Below are positions 63,797-64,000 of a DNA stretch of 64,000 nt, one piece after another (the stretch's first letter is position 1; the number at the start of each line of letters is the position of its first letter). Location of the stretch: contig CM065815.1 in the NCBI GenBank assembly GCA_033398695.1, positions 100,282,501 through 100,346,500 of the forward strand, written 5' to 3'. Source of the DNA: Orobanche coerulescens (lineage: Eukaryota > Streptophyta > Magnoliopsida > Lamiales > Orobanchaceae). A model generated the notes under the pieces. That model was not told where the DNA came from. It ran no database searches and saw only the letters and a list, made by a program, of their open reading frames with translations. The position numbers and the translations under genes are program-made.

Positions 63797-64000
63797 TGTT
63801 AGGCGTATTTTTATACGCTTATTTATCATTATTTTGTAGTGTTTTGGTGAGTGAAACTGTCTAAATGAGCTTTTAATGCCTTAATTTTGTATGATTGACA
63901 GGAAATTGAAGTCCGGAAGCTAAAACGAGGCAAAACGGGCGAAAACGGCAAATCTGGACTATGAGCCGCGGCACAAGGAAGCAGGGCCGCGGCACAGGAA
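63797..64000 (+). repeat. Athila-type 3' LTR, cut by the window end
   Basis: The first 204 bp match 55962-56164 almost perfectly, including the hairpin and the first two palindromes. If as long as the 5' LTR it would end near 65124. Confidence 0.92.

Larger units (their letters stand above)
55962..64000 (+). mobile_element. Athila-type Ty3/gypsy element lacking RT and integrase
   Basis: 5' LTR 55962-57289, Asp-tRNA primer site, gag-protease ORF (57434-59992), the post-pol stem-loop (60036-60053), a second ORF region (61121-62505), a long 3' spacer, polypurine tract and the first 204 bp of the 3' LTR (from 63797). RT, RNase H and integrase are absent, so the element needs an autonomous Athila relative. 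Identity rests on the primer site, gag and protease type, the AAGTTTGGGGGTAT tract and the GCGCTTCTCGGGAGGCAACC signature. Confidence 0.92.

Overview
The window is nuclear DNA of a flowering plant, probably a eudicot, from repeat-dense and perhaps pericentromeric heterochromatin. The evidence is the set of element families: Ty3/gypsy chromoviruses of Tekay and CRM type, an Athila-type element with an Asp-tRNA primer site, plant L1-type LINEs, CACTA elements, and Tourist- and hAT-type MITEs. I found no host gene, tRNA, rRNA or CRISPR array. Almost every base can be assigned to a transposable element, and most coding regions are broken.

The layout reads as one old backbone retrotransposon split by about sixteen later insertions. 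Backbone pieces are: a two-part tandem repeat (14832-16110), a chromodomain remnant and polypurine tract, an LTR that starts at 16375 and apparently ends at 38066, a Met-tRNA primer site and leader (38067-38742), and the tandem repeat again (51675-53138). The LTR has a 3' internal end on its left and a 5' internal end on its right. That is the geometry of a tandem element sharing one LTR.

Insertions, left to right. (a) LINE copy 1 (12958-14784 visible) holds a Tekay element (1-1326 pol, LTR 1322-12957, TSD CAGGG). That LTR holds a Tourist-like MITE (1700-1892, TSD TAA) and a non-coding minus-strand LTR element (4059-12678, TSD GAGGG). (b) A hAT-like MITE lies at 15140-15655 (TSD ATGAAAAC). 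(c) A nearly intact CRM element lies at 16816-22983 (TSD ATAAC). (d) A CACTA element with its right end at 32300 is split by LINE copy 2 (23535-30607), which is itself split by a second CACTA (28180-30128, TSD AGG). (e) A minus-strand pol-less CRM derivative lies at 34137-37998 (TSD GCCTG). (f) LINE copy 3 (38759-51433, 16-bp TSD) holds a solo LTR (38834-41287, TSD CTTGT) and a second pol-less CRM derivative (46962-50982, TSD GGTGC). (g) A rearranged CRM relative starts at 53139. It holds an inverted LTR fragment at 55878, which holds an Athila-type element (55962 to beyond the window end).

Taken together, autonomous CRM, Tekay and LINE copies sit beside non-autonomous relatives that kept termini, primer sites and sometimes gag but lost pol. 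Those relatives must have moved using proteins supplied in trans. The most unusual recurring feature is a family-specific array of CpG-rich palindromes lying just upstream of the TATA box in the U3 of several unrelated LTR families. In the Athila-type element the same array recurs internally, ahead of a TATA-like site, a CT-rich leader, a possible intron and a second ORF, which suggests an internal promoter.
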